This document shows positions 18,287 to 30,800 of a DNA stretch of 64,000 nt, piece after piece. Where the stretch lies: positions 67,591-131,590 of the forward strand of contig JADJVK010000009.1 in the NCBI GenBank assembly GCA_016710625.1, in the 5' to 3' direction. The translations under genes and the position numbers were made by a program. The stretch's first letter is position 1; each line of letters starts with the position of its first letter. Source of the stretch: Saprospiraceae bacterium (lineage in GTDB: Bacteria; Bacteroidota; Bacteroidia; Chitinophagales; Saprospiraceae). A model generated the notes under the pieces. That model made no database searches and was not told the origin of the DNA. It saw only the letters and a program-made list of their open reading frames with translations.

Positions 18287-19798
18287 ATGCGAAAAATTAT
18301 CATATTATCAATTATTGCTTTTTCTTTTATGAATATAGCAATTTCCCAAGAAGAAGTTCATCCATGTGGTACTCCTAATTATTTTTCAGATTGGGACCTT
18401 GAATATTCAGCACACCCAGAAAAATTCACTAGAGGTGGCGATTCTATTTTGTATATTCCATTATCGCTACATAATGTTGGCTCAGACCAAGGTTCAGGTT
18501 ATTTGCAAAATTCAAGAATTTTAGAATCACTTTGTAGAATAAATGAAGATTTCAAACCAGCAAATATTCAGTTTTTTTTAGCAGGAAATATTACATATAT
18601 AAATAATTCTGCATGGAATAATCATCAAGAAATATTAACTGGGGCTGATATGATGTTAAAAAATAATATTAAAAATTCAGTTAATATTTATTATAATAGT
18701 ACAGCTGCTGGAAATGGTGGATATAATTTACCATATGCTGGTATATCTATGTTGAAAACTTTTGTAAATGCAACAGCTCATACATTAACTCATGAATTGG
18801 GTCATGCATTCTCAGTTCAACATACATTTTTAGGTTGGGAAGGCAAAGTATATGACAATAATTTTTACAAAACACCTGCTCCTCAGAAGGTTACATATGA
18901 CTATACTCTTTTTAAAGATAGTTTAATAACAAATAAAACAATAATTGATACTGCATTTGTTGAATTAGTTGATGGATCTAATTGTGCAATTGCTGCAGAT
19001 AAAACTTGTGATACGAAAGCGGATTATTTAGCTTATAGATGGCCATGTAATTCAGATGGTACATCTATGCAGTTGCAAAAAGACCCAAATGGTGCTGATT
19101 TTAGATCTGATGGTACACTTTATATGACTTATTCCAATGATGCCTGTCAAAATAGATTTTCAAATGATCAGATTGCAAGGATGAGGGCAAATATTTTAAA
19201 CAAAAAGAAAGATATGTTGTATAATCAATCCCCTCCAATTGTTATTTCAACTAATCCAATTTTAATATTTCCGATTGATAGCCAAATAGTTCAATATGAT
19301 AATGTAAAATTGAATTGGGATGCTACACCAAATGCAACTTCTTATTTGGTTCATTTAAGCAGATTTAAAGCAATGGATATTTTGGAAGTTGATACTATCG
19401 TTACTGCAAATAGTTTGAATGTAAAGAAATTAATTAAGGATAGAGTGTATTACTGGAGAGTAAAACCATTTAATGAAAAATATTTTTGTACGAATTATAC
19501 AACTCAATTATTTAGAACGGTAGATTTTACAAATAATATAGACATTGAAGAAATTGGACTTGAATTATATCCAAATCCTATTAGTATGGGCAATGATATT
19601 CAAATCATTAATAATAATTTGAAGGAAGATACAAACTTGAAAATTTATAATACAAATGGAGAGTTAATTAATAATCAAACAATTGATGGCAATTCGACGA
19701 TGATTCATATTCCTGAAAATTTAAGTACAGGGCTTTATTTATTACAATTCAATCAAAAAAATAAAGTAGTAGTTAAAAAAATAAATATAGTAAACTAA
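18287..19798 (+). CDS. Secreted M43-type metalloprotease paralogue with T9SS type A sorting domain
   Basis: About 503 residues. An earlier in-frame ATG at 18254 lies inside the terminator hairpin, so I take the ATG at 18287, which gives a clean signal peptide (MRKIIILSIIAFSFMNIAISQ). Zinc site HELGHAFSVQH is at residues 169-179. A downstream Fn3-like domain (NWDATPNATSYLVHLS) and a type A sorting domain (LYPNPISMGNDIQI ... GLYLLQFNQKN) match the upstream paralogue in order, so the pair arose by tandem duplication. The third zinc ligand position and the Met-turn region (YMTYSNDAC) are present. Its expression signal is unclear because the preceding terminator touches the start codon. Confidence 0.88.
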   Translation: MRKIIILSIIAFSFMNIAISQEEVHPCGTPNYFSDWDLEYSAHPEKFTRGGDSILYIPLSLHNVGSDQGSGYLQNSRILESLCRINEDFKPANIQFFLAGNITYINNSAWNNHQEILTGADMMLKNNIKNSVNIYYNSTAAGNGGYNLPYAGISMLKTFVNATAHTLTHELGHAFSVQHTFLGWEGKVYDNNFYKTPAPQKVTYDYTLFKDSLITNKTIIDTAFVELVDGSNCAIAADKTCDTKADYLAYRWPCNSDGTSMQLQKDPNGADFRSDGTLYMTYSNDACQNRFSNDQIARMRANILNKKKDMLYNQSPPIVISTNPILIFPIDSQIVQYDNVKLNWDATPNATSYLVHLSRFKAMDILEVDTIVTANSLNVKKLIKDRVYYWRVKPFNEKYFCTNYTTQLFRTVDFTNNIDIEEIGLELYPNPISMGNDIQIINNNLKEDTNLKIYNTNGELINNQTIDGNSTMIHIPENLSTGLYLLQFNQKNKVVVKKINIVN

Positions 19799-19810
19799 AA
19801 AACATTTGGA

Positions 19811-21159
19811 TTGAAAATTTCACAGTTAAAACCAACTTACAAGAACATTCTATTAATTTCACTACCGATCATGTTGGGTAGTGCTGCACAAAATGTGATC
19901 GCATTAACAGATTCCATTTTACTTTATCATCTAAGTGAGCCTGATTTTGAAGCAATTGGCATATCAGGTGTATTTTATTTGACAATAGCAGCTATTGGTT
20001 ATGGATTCTCCAAAGGTGGTCAAATAATAATTGCCCGAAGAATGGGTGAAAGTAATTATGAAGGAATAAGAAGAACCTTTTATGATATGCTAATTTTCGA
20101 GTTTATTTTAGCTATTATCATGTTTTGTTTTATTAAATTTTTATCACCAATCATATTTCAGTATTTTGTAGAATCACCAATTGTTTTGCAAAAATGCCAA
20201 GAATATTTAAGTTCAAGATCCTATGGGATTTTCTTTAGTTATCTAGGTGTAGCACTCATTTCAACCTATACAGGTATTGCAAAAACTTGGTTTGTGATGA
20301 TTGATACGATATTTCTTGCAATTGTTAATTATTTTCTTTGTGTAGGACTAATTTTTGGTAAATGGGGATTACCGGCTTTGGGTATATCTGGTGCTGGTTA
20401 TGCCAGTAGTATTGCAGAAATGTTGGCTTTATCTTATTTGTCATCTATATGTATTTTGATTCAAGTGCTAAAAAACTAAATCTATTTAAAGTAATAAAGC
20501 CAGAATTAAAGGAAACCAAAAATCTAATTGTTTTATCATTACCGATTGTAGCACAGTCTGTTGTAGGGCTAGGATGTTGGTTTGTTTTCTTCGGATTTAT
20601 CGATAATCTCGGAGATAGAGCATTGTCTATAACAAATATTGTTAGAATGATCTATTTATGTTTATCTATTCCATGTTGGGGATTTTCTTCTGGAATTAAT
20701 ACCATAGTTAGTAATTTAATTGGACAAGATAAATATGATTTAGTAATTCCGAGTATTCATAAAACGATTCTTTTATGTTTATCCATCACAGCAATAATTT
20801 CAATTCCAATTATTCTTTTCCCAACAGCCATAATGCCTTATATTTTGGGAGATTCTGGAAATAGTTCGATTTTAGAATTTGCAATCCCTACGATTCATTT
20901 ATTATCCATAATTTTATTATTCTTTGTAATTGGTGGAATATATTTTAATGGTATGGCAGGCACTGGGGCTACTATAAATGGTTTGTTTTTACAAATATTT
21001 TCAGCTGTAGCATATTTAGTAATTGCTTATTTAATTGTAAACAAAAAAAATAGTACAGTTGAATTAGCTTGGACTGCAGAAATATATTATTGGATAATTA
21101 TGATTATTTTTACCCTGAAATATATGTACTCTAAAAAATGGATTCATTTAAAGGTATAA
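19811..21159 (+). CDS. MATE-family multidrug/sodium efflux transporter, one frameshift
   Basis: A polytopic inner-membrane protein of 449 residues after restoring one base, matching the usual 12-helix MATE length. The N-terminal half has the family pattern ISLPIMLGSAAQNVIALTDSILL and GFSKGGQIIIARRMGE. The second half repeats it as LSLPIVAQSVVGLG and SGINTIVSNLIGQ. The break is near the T3 run at 20437-20439. One more T reads LSYFVIYMYFDSSAKKLNLFK through. The start is TTG at 19811; the first ATG would remove part of the first helix. The substrate is unknown. It lies 12 bases after the M43 paralogue and 3 bases before the RluA gene. Confidence 0.88.
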
Positions 21160-21162
21160 ATA

Positions 21163-21888
21163 ATGATACAACCAGAGATAATTTTTGAAGATAATGATTT
21201 GATTGTTGTGAATAAACCATCTGGCTGGTTGAGTATTCCCGATAGATTTGATCCATCCAAACCTAATTTAATTTCATTCTTTCAGAAATTAAATAAATCA
21301 GTTCTCATCGTTCATCGAATTGATAGAGAAACTAGTGGGTTAATCATCTTTGCCAAGAATGAAGATGCACATCGATCATTGAATCAACAAATGATGGATA
21401 AAACTGCAGAAAAATATTATTGGGCACTTACAGAAGGTGTTGGTAGTCCGCCAATCGGTGAAATTAATCAGCCTATTGCAGAAAGTATGACTAGGTCAGG
21501 AACGATGTTAATTGCTAATAGAGGAAAAGACTCATTGACAACCTATCAAACAATTGAAAATTTTAAGCATTTCACTTTATTAGAAGTTCGGATACATACA
21601 GGAAGAATGCACCAAGTTAGGGTACATCTGCAATCTATTGGTTACCCATTGGCTGTAGATAGCATTTATGGAAGAAGAGAAAGTATTGCTATAACTGATA
21701 TTAAAACGAAAAAATTGCATTTGCCAAAATATCAAACAGAAGCCAAACCAATGATTGATAGAATTACATTACATGCAAAAAAACTAATAATTTCACATCC
21801 AGTTTCCAATGAAATAATGACGTTTGAAGCCCCTATTCATAAGGATTTTAAAGCTGTTTTGGATCAATTAAGAAAATGGGCTTCTTAA
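21163..21888 (+). CDS. RluA-family pseudouridine synthase
   Basis: A 241-residue enzyme of the RluA/RsuA-type RNA pseudouridine synthases. The catalytic motif HRIDRETSGL (catalytic Asp54), the upstream VNKPSGWLSIP and the RNA-binding motif HTGRMHQVRVHL are intact. No S4 domain is present, so this is a short form. Whether it modifies rRNA or tRNA cannot be told. It is 3 bases after the MATE gene and probably in its transcript. A 252-base gap follows before the giant PKD gene. Confidence 0.93.
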   Translation: MIQPEIIFEDNDLIVVNKPSGWLSIPDRFDPSKPNLISFFQKLNKSVLIVHRIDRETSGLIIFAKNEDAHRSLNQQMMDKTAEKYYWALTEGVGSPPIGEINQPIAESMTRSGTMLIANRGKDSLTTYQTIENFKHFTLLEVRIHTGRMHQVRVHLQSIGYPLAVDSIYGRRESIAITDIKTKKLHLPKYQTEAKPMIDRITLHAKKLIISHPVSNEIMTFEAPIHKDFKAVLDQLRKWAS

Positions 21889-22042
21889 TAAATACTTAAA
21901 TTTATGTAATTTAAATGTTGTGACTTTTCCTTTGATTTCCTCCATTTTAATTATTTGTTCTTATGTTATTGATTTATAATTATTTATAAAAGTAGCGTTA
22001 AATCAATTAATTTTTTTATTTTTAAATTAATCTTATTAGCCT

Positions 22043-22050
22043 TATCTTTG
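22043..22050 (+). promoter_or_regulatory. Putative -7 element for the giant PKD gene
   Basis: TATCTTTG matches TAnnTTTG, and the identical octamer occurs before the TrhA gene at 43491. The -33 region is T-rich without a clear TTG. The leader to 22141 is about 85 bases and contains a short hairpin (GTTATT/AATAAC). Confidence 0.45.
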
Positions 22051-22140
22051 TGACAAATTGAATTTGATATAATGTTATTAGGTTCAATAACAGGACTTTA
22101 TAAAACTTTACCCAGCTAACTTTTTTTACCCTTATATGTA

Positions 22141-25100
22141 ATGAATTTTTACTCAATGAATCGATTACTTTTATTGATTTATTTTATTATCGCACAATTT
22201 ACTATATCAGCTCAGATAAAAGCTGATTTTGTGGCTAATCAAACCAGTGGATGCGGCTCGATACAAGTTTCTTTTACCAATAAGTCATCTTCTTCTTTTG
22301 GAAAAATTATTAGTTATTCATGGGATTTAGGTGGAGTAAAATCCACTTTGGAAAACCCTGGCAGAATATTTTCTACACCTGGTTTTTATGATATTTGTTT
22401 AACTGTTACTGACGAAAAGGGAAATACTAACACAGAATGTAAAAAACAATTCATACAAGTTTTTAAACTTCCAGCACCCGATTTTTCAATAGATAAAAAA
22501 AGTGGATGTGTTCCACTAAATGTATCGTTTTTTGATAAAACATTAATTGGTAGTAGTAACATTTATAAATGGATTTGGGATATTGGCGGAGAAAAAGGCG
22601 TTGTTATTGATACTATCGGTAATTTGAATTTGTCAAATACCTACCAAAATGCTGGTATTTACAAGGCAAGTTTGACTGTGATTGACAAAAATGGCTGTTC
22701 TCAGACAATTTCTAAAAATAATTTAATAACAGTATTTGAAAATCCTAATTTAGAATTAGTTCAGTCAGATTATTTTAGTTGTTTACCACCATTTTCACCA
22801 AAATTTGAAATCAAATATCCTTCAATTGATGTTGACTATAATTGGACTTTTTCAAATGGACAAAAATTGGTTGGAAATATTGTCCAACCATCTTTTGATC
22901 AAAATGGATCTTATTCAATTTCTATTTCAGCAAAAAATAGAATAACTGGTTGTGAAAATACCAAAGTTTATTCCAATAGTGTTAATGTTGGAAATGAGGT
23001 AGTTATTGATTTTCAAACTACAAGAAATTGTATAAATACTAATTTGTTGTTCTCTGATAAATCTAACATTAAAGCAGATTCGATAAAATGGGACTTTGAT
23101 GATGGAACTTATTCTAACGAAAAAGAAGTGGCTCATTCCTATCTATCAGAGGGTTGTTATAAAATAAGTTTGACAAGATTTCTAAATGGATGTGAAACGA
23201 AAAAAACTTTAGATACTTGTGTTAAAATATTCAAACCAGCAAAAATTGATTTAAATATTTCCCCAAAGAATGATTGTACAATTCCTAAAACGATCAACTT
23301 TAAATATGTATCTCAAGATAGTATTTTGAATACAATTTGGAAATTAGATTCTCAAATTATTGGTACTACCCAAAATACTTCTTTTAACATAAACCAATAT
23401 GGTCGCTATCCATTTACTTTATATGTTGAAGATTTAAATCATTGTGAATCTATTTTTATTGATACCATTAATATACAAAAATTAACTGCAAAATTATCAA
23501 AATCAAAAATAGAAGGATGTAAACCTTTAACTTTTACTTTAACAGATAGCTCACTTACAGATAGCCCAATTACAAATTGGTATTGGGAAGTAAATGGGAA
23601 AATTGATTCGAATTCTACACCTACTTTCACTATAACGGATACAGGAGTTTATAATATTAAACTAGCTGTAAAAAACTTATCGGGTTGTTCAGATACCATT
23701 TTGTTAAAAGATATTATTAAAGTAGGTCAACCACCTATTTTAGATATTTTGGTCACACCTAAAAAAAGTTGTTTAATTGATTCCCTTCAATTTATTTATA
23801 ACGGAACTAACAATGCTAATAAATTTTATTGGCAATTTGGAGATAGTACAAATTCCATTTTAAAAAATCCTTGGCATACTTATAATAATTTTGGTTTCTT
23901 TGATGTGTCTTTAATTGCCTATCATTACAATTGTCCGAGTTCAATTTTTAAACCCAATTTTGTTGAATTATTTGCACCTTTAGCAGCATTTGATGTAATC
24001 AGGAGTTGCTCCAATCCATTAAATATTCAATTTGTTGACAAATCAATATTAGCTGATAGTATTTGGTGGGATTTTGGTATATCTAATTCATTTACTGATA
24101 CTTCTACCCTATCTAATCCATCATTTATCTATCCCGATACCGGGTCATATACAGTTACTTTATTTGCAAAAAATGATAGTACAGGATGTACTCACATCAA
24201 AAAACAAGAGATAAGAATTTATCAACCTATTCCTAATTTTACGATTGATACTTTATTGGGATGTTCCCCATTAACGATAAAACTTCAGAATATTTCTAAA
24301 TATACAGATACCATCAAATGGTTTTCCCTTACTGGTAAATTAGAGTCTGATATGCTGGATTCGACCAAAATTACATTTGAAAAACCAGGGGCTTATAACG
24401 ATTTTGGAATAATTGTTAAAGACAAAAATGGTTGTATTGACTCTTTGTTTTCAAAAGATACTGTTAAAGCTAATAATATTATTCCCAAAATTTTTATCAA
24501 CAATCATGAAGGTTGTTTGCCCCTAAACCTTAATATTAAGGATAGTTCATATACCTATTTCTCAAATATAACTAGCAGAAAATGGCTGATTGATAGTATT
24601 TTGTATAGTTTTAAAGATAGTAGTTTTATATTAAATGAAGCTAAATCAATTGCTATAGAATTGCAATTACTGGATGATTTTGGTTGTAAAGGTGTTTTAT
24701 TTGACACTATTTCGGGATTTAGACCAATTCCGATTATGGAATTTGATACTATTTTTTGTTCCAACATTCCTATTGATTTCAAATGCAATAGTCAGGGTGA
24801 AAAGTTGAATTATTTCTGGGATTTTGGAAACGGGATGATTTCGGCTGAGCGGAATCCTTCAATAAAATTTTCTATTGAAGGTACATTTAAAGTTTGTTTG
24901 ACAGTTTCTGAAAATAATATTTGTGATAGTACATTATGTAAAAATCTTACAATAAAAAACCCGAAAGCTGATTTTCTGGTGGATAAAAATTTCGGAGAAT
25001 GTCCTCCATTATTTACAAATTTTACCAATTTATCTTTAAATTCAAATTCGTTTATTTGGAATTTCGGTGATAGTAGCGGTATATCAAATCTTAACATACC

Positions 25101-27671
25101 ATCTCATGTTTTTACAGAACCTGGGAAATATACGATACAACTGATTTCAAAGTTAAATGATAAATGTGCTGATACACTTACAAAAATTGATTATATCCGA
25201 TTAGAAGGTCCAATAGGAAATTTTACCTATAAAATTGATTCTTCGTGTGTTCCAGTAAAAGTAAATTTTGTTGCAAAATCAGACCAGCCTTATACATATA
25301 TTTGGGATTTTGGAGATGGAAATATTGATTCTTCATCAACGAAGAATGTAATTGATTCATTTTCTTATACTTATAATGAAATTGGAAAATTTGTTCCCAA
25401 ACTTACTCTAGTTAATGCAGCGAATTGTTCGAGAACTTATATAGGGAATGACACAATAATTGTTGCTGACTTGAAAATCAATTTCTCAGCAAAAGATTCT
25501 ATTTTATGCGGCAATGCAGAATTGAAATTATTTAATCTAACCAGTAGTTTGTATCCAATTGATTCTTTAAAATGGATTGCAAATGGATCTAATGAGAATT
25601 ATAGTTATGAAAATAACCCAATTTTCCATTTTATGAATGAAGGAATTTATAATATTGAACTTATCGCTAAAAGTGGTTATTGTGTAGATACTTTGGTTAA
25701 AAATAATTTTATTAAAATTGGATCTAATCCTAATGCAATAATAAAATTATCCTCTAAATTAGGCTGTGAACCTTTTAGAGTTAGTTTTACCGATCAATCT
25801 GTTCCCAATTCAGGCATTATCAGTGAAAGAATTTGGAATTATGGAAATGAATCAAATACTAAAATAAATTTTTTAGATACATTAATTAAAGGGGATTATA
25901 TTGTAAAGCTTAAAGTGAAAAATAGTTTGGGTTGTGAATCAATCAGTTATGATACTATTAAAGTTCTCCCTGAAATTAAATTTGATTTAGCAACTACAAA
26001 ATCTACTATTTGCAAAGGTGAATTATTGACTATCAGTGCTTTAATAAATTCAGATACATCTGGATTGAAATATTCTTGGTCACCTTTTTCACATATTAGT
26101 TGTTCCAACTGTTTGAGTCCTATCGTTTCTCCGAATGAAACTACGGCATATTATTTTACCGCAAGTAATCAGATTGGTTGTTTTAAAAAGATTCAGTAAA
26201 AATTAATGTGTTACCATTTAGTATTCCAACTATTCATATTTCAAATGATACATCCATTTGTGAAAATTCATACTCTAGAATAATTGTAAGTAGTAATGAT
26301 GATAATGTAAGTTTCTATTGGGATAAAAGTAAGAAAGGGCTAAGTTGTTATGATTTGTGCAAAAATCCAATAGCTTCACCTGATTCGACAATCATTTACT
26401 CAGTTAAGGCTATTTCTAAAGAAGGTTGTGAAAATAAAGATTCAGTTAAAATTAAGGTAATCAAATCACCGATTTCAATTTTAGGTGCTGATTATATTAT
26501 TTGTGAAGGAGATACGCTACAATTAAATTTAGATAAAAATTATACTTATGAATGGCTTAATTCGAAAAAAGTTAGTTGTATATTTTGTAACAATCCAAAA
26601 GTTTTTCCTGATTCCACATTTAATTTAATTGCAAAAATCAAATCTGATATTTGTTCATTTAATGATACAATAAAGATTAACCTTATTCCAAAATCTACAA
26701 TAGATGCAGGAGTGGATTTAAGCTTATGTAGAGGTTCTGAAGTAATGTTGAATGCATCTTCAATTGGAAGTGTAATATGGACACCAAATTTAAATATTTC
26801 AAATGATACGATTAAAAACCCAATAATAAAACCCTCTGAAACAACCATTTATTATTTGAATTCTTTAGTTGGGAATTGCAATTTAAAAGACTCCATCAAA
26901 ATAACTATAGTTGACAAGTCCGAAATAACAGGAAACCATTATGTTGGTTGTATCGGTGATACGATTCAGCTAAAATACACAGGAAATGTAGATAAAATCA
27001 AATGGAATAATTTTGATAATTTGATTTGGAAAGATTCATTATTTCCATATTTAGTCATAAAAGAAAATACAAATTTTATCGTCTCAGGAAATTTAAATGG
27101 ATGTGCTGAGGATACAGCCTTAATCACTATTAAAGCTAAAACAATTCCTAATTTAGATATAACAGATAATCAATATTTCATAAAGGATAAAATTTCTATT
27201 TTTTCTATTTTAAACAAACAAAATTATCAAATAAAATGGTCGCCAAAAGATTTGATAGATTGTGATACTTGCAATACAATTCATTTCAAATCTGATTCTT
27301 CATTTTCACTACACCTTATAGCATTTGATTCAATACAAAGTTGCTATTTAAATAAAAAAATATATTTTCTGACACAAAGCAATTGCCTGAAAGACTTAGT
27401 TTATATTCCAAATATTTTTAGTCCAAATAATGATGGCGTTAATGATAAGTTACTAGTTTATACTCAATATCCAGAATATTTTAAATCAATGACAATTTAT
27501 GATAGATGGGGTGAATTAATCTTTTCTTCGAAAAATATTAATGATGGTTGGGATGGATTATTTAATGGAAAATCAATGGATAATGGAATTTTTGTATATG
27601 TAATTGAAATGATTTGTCCTCAAACAAATTTGCCTACTATAATTAGTGCTGACGTCATGTTAGCAAAATGA
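22141..27671 (+). CDS. Giant PKD-repeat surface protein with T9SS type B (CHU_C) domain, one frameshift
   Basis: An ~1843-residue secreted protein. The signal peptide is at the N-terminus (the ATG at 22156 is an equally good start). About fifteen PKD-like domains follow, each with a GCxPLxxxF-type opening, a central SYSWDFGD-like strand and a GxYxIxLxV ending. About five Ig-like domains of the LSCxxCxxPIxxP type come next. The end is a gliding-motility-type C-terminal domain (IFSPNNDGVNDKLLVY ... YDRWGELIF ... GIFVYVIEM) for type IX secretion. The frame breaks at the A5 run 26185-26189; one more A joins GCFK to KDSVKINVLP. PKD modules in such proteins act in adhesion or polymer binding, and the ligand here is unknown. 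It lies directly before the second giant and PorP/SprF. Confidence 0.9.
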
Positions 27672-27833
27672 TATTTGCTATATTATATTTTTTTTTGTTT
27701 TTTTTGTTTCATAATTTCTAAATATTCACTAATATTGAGCGATATTATAATTACATAAACAATACAGCGGTTTACAATTTTAATGTATCTATATATATTT
27801 AGAACTAAACTTTTTCCAAAAATTTTGAATCTT

Positions 27834-30800
27834 ATGAAGTTCAATTATTTCAAACCATTATGCATCAGCATATTATTTCTATTTTCATTACTCTTCAATA
27901 ACTTATTAGCTCAAGGTGATGTTAGTAAGTGTGGAACAATGGATGTTCACAAAGAACATGATGGCAAATGATATTGAATATCGAAAAAATTTCGAAGAAT
28001 TAGAAAAATCTTATGAAAAAAGATTGGATGATTATTTGCATAATCCAGAGTTTGCAAATTTTAGAATAGGCAATACACTTACAATTCCAGTTGTTTTTCA
28101 TGTTTTACATTTAGGTGAACCTGAGGGAACTGATAGTAATGTTTCAAAATTAGAAATATTAGCTGCTTTAAAACAATTAAATGAACAATATAAAAATATC
28201 AATGGTAAAGGAGTAGATATTGAAGTTGATTTTTGTTTAGCACAACGTGACCCAATGGGAAACCCAACTGAAGGAATCAATAGAGTAGACTGTAGTACAG
28301 TTGCTCAATATGATACTGCAGGTATGCAATATAATATGACTGGAAGTGGGGCAAGTGAAGCACTTTTAAAAGCAAAAAGTAAATGGAATAATAAGTTATA
28401 TTATAATATTTGGATTGTTAATAAAATTAAAGGAGGTTGGGCTGGATTTGCTTATTTCCCTGGTTCCAGTGCTTCTTTAGATGGTATGGTAATAACTTAT
28501 ACAAGTTTATTCGGAAATACATTAGCACATGAAATCGGTCATGCATTAAGCTTATATCATACATTTGAAGGTGATGGTGGAAATAAAATCTGTCCTCCAA
28601 ATAGTAATTGTAATTCTGATGGAGACTTAATTTGTGATACTCCTCCTCATAAACAAAGTGATTGTGGAGGGACAAATCCATGTACTATAAATGGAATTTG
28701 GGAAAATTCCGTTTATAATTATATGAGTTATTGTCCTGGTACTGATAGATTTACTCAAGGTCAAAAAGATAGAATGAGGGTAGCTTTTTTAACCTCAAGA
28801 AAATCATTAATTACTTCTGAAGCTTGTTTAAGCACTGCGTTGCTAAATGACGTAGGTGTCCAAAAAATATTGAATCCCAACTCTGCACCATTATGTTCTA
28901 ACGTAATATCACCTAAATTATTAATTAAGAATTATGGTAAAAATGATTTAGTTAGTACAAAAATTGTAATTTTAATTGATGGTGTTCCTGTTGATACATT
29001 TTTATATACTGATTTGCCTGGGAAAATAGTTCAAAATGATACTTTAACTATAACTTTTGACCCTTTAACTGTTACAAATGGTACTCATACGATTCGTTTT
29101 TCTGTATTAGATGTAAATAATTCAAATGATGAATATGATCTAAATAACTATGCTGAAACAGTATTTAATTATATTGGTGTTAGTACAACAAGTAATTTTT
29201 GCATAGATTTTAATAATTCAGTTTTATATGATGAAGTTAAATTAGTAACATTAGATAAGTTCGTTCCTGACACAGCAAGAGTTGTAGGATGTGACAATAA
29301 TCCAAATAATGTTTGTTTAGCATTTAAATCTTTTGATTCTCCATATAAAGATTCTACTACATCAGATTTATATTTTAAATCGATTGATTTGAAAGGTACT
29401 CAATATGCTCATTTCACATTTGATATTTCAATGAGACAAGATAGTAACTGTGGCCATTGGTCATACATTGCAATTGATGTTTCAAAAGACTGTGGGGTGA
29501 ATTGGAAAACTTTATATTACAAAAATGATGTACCTCCACCTTGTAATCCATTTAACAGTAAACCTGACTTATATCCAGATAATTAAAAACTTATACAAAA
29601 GCAATCACTTTTCTTCTACCTCCAAAAGGAAGCTTTTATCCTTCATCATGTGCTGATTGGAGAACTGATACTGTCAACTTGAGTGAGTTTGCAGGGTCAG
29701 ATGTACAAGTTAGAATGAGAGTAGTTATGGATAGCCCCGGTGGGGAAAATATTTTTAGATAATTTTTGTTTTTATACTTGTAACATTGGAAATAAATTTT
29801 CTAAAGTTGGTTCAGAAACAGTATGTTTTGGAGAAATTCCAAACGTAGTTATGGAGGGCGATAATAATACTAATGGATTAAAATATACTTGGACAAAAAA
29901 TGGAGTTGTAATTCCAACAGCAATTAGTAGTTCATATACTGCAAGTGGTATTGGCACTTATCAATTAAAAACATCAAATGGAACATGTTCTATTTTAAGT
30001 GAGCCAGTAGTAGTTAAGTTTCAAGATTCTTGTATTTATAGCCCTAGAGCAAATTGTTTGGAAGAACAATATTTTAAAAATAAAGGAAGATTTGATGTTC
30101 ATTATGCTGATAATGAGTTTGGATATTTATGTTCAGATGCAGGTACAATTTTTAAATCACAATTAGTTTATAAATACAATACTAGTGAATATGTTGGAAA
30201 TGAACAATGGGAACAAATGTCAACTACAACAAATAACCATTTGTATGGAATTCATGTAGTGGATACTTCCTATGGAATTGCTGTTGGTGAAGCAGGAACA
30301 ATTTTGCAATTATCAAATGATAGTTGGAGTTCTTTAACGACTAACCCTGCAATCTTAGTTGATTTGAATGATGTATCTTTTGGAGACAAAACAAATGGTT
30401 GGATTGTTGGTAATAAAGGTAATGTATTTAAATTGACTAAAGCTGGCTCATTTTCTTCAAGATTGTTAGGAACAGATAATCTAATTGGAGTTAATTTTCT
30501 ACTGCAAACAATGGTTGGATAGTTGGAAACAATGGTTCAACATATAAAACTATAGATGCAGGTACAAACTGGACTAAAGTAACAATTGCAAACTTGAATT
30601 GGAAATCTGTATATTTTGTTTCTGTAGATACAGGTTGGGTAGTAAGTGATCAAAACGTAACTTATAAAACAATAGATGCTGGTATAAATTGGACAATACA
30701 AAATCAAGGAATTTATAAAAGTTTAACTGAACACTTAATATTACAACCTAAAACGCCATCTGCATTAAGCACAAAAAATTATTATCTAAATTTTGGAGGA

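Noticed and set aside
22068..22090. Riboswitch in the leader of the PKD gene
   Set aside because: Only a 6-bp hairpin is visible, with no known aptamer pattern.
27783..27833. Earlier start for the giant protease-adhesin
   Set aside because: The ATG at 27834 gives a standard signal peptide; the earlier one adds 17 basic and aromatic residues.
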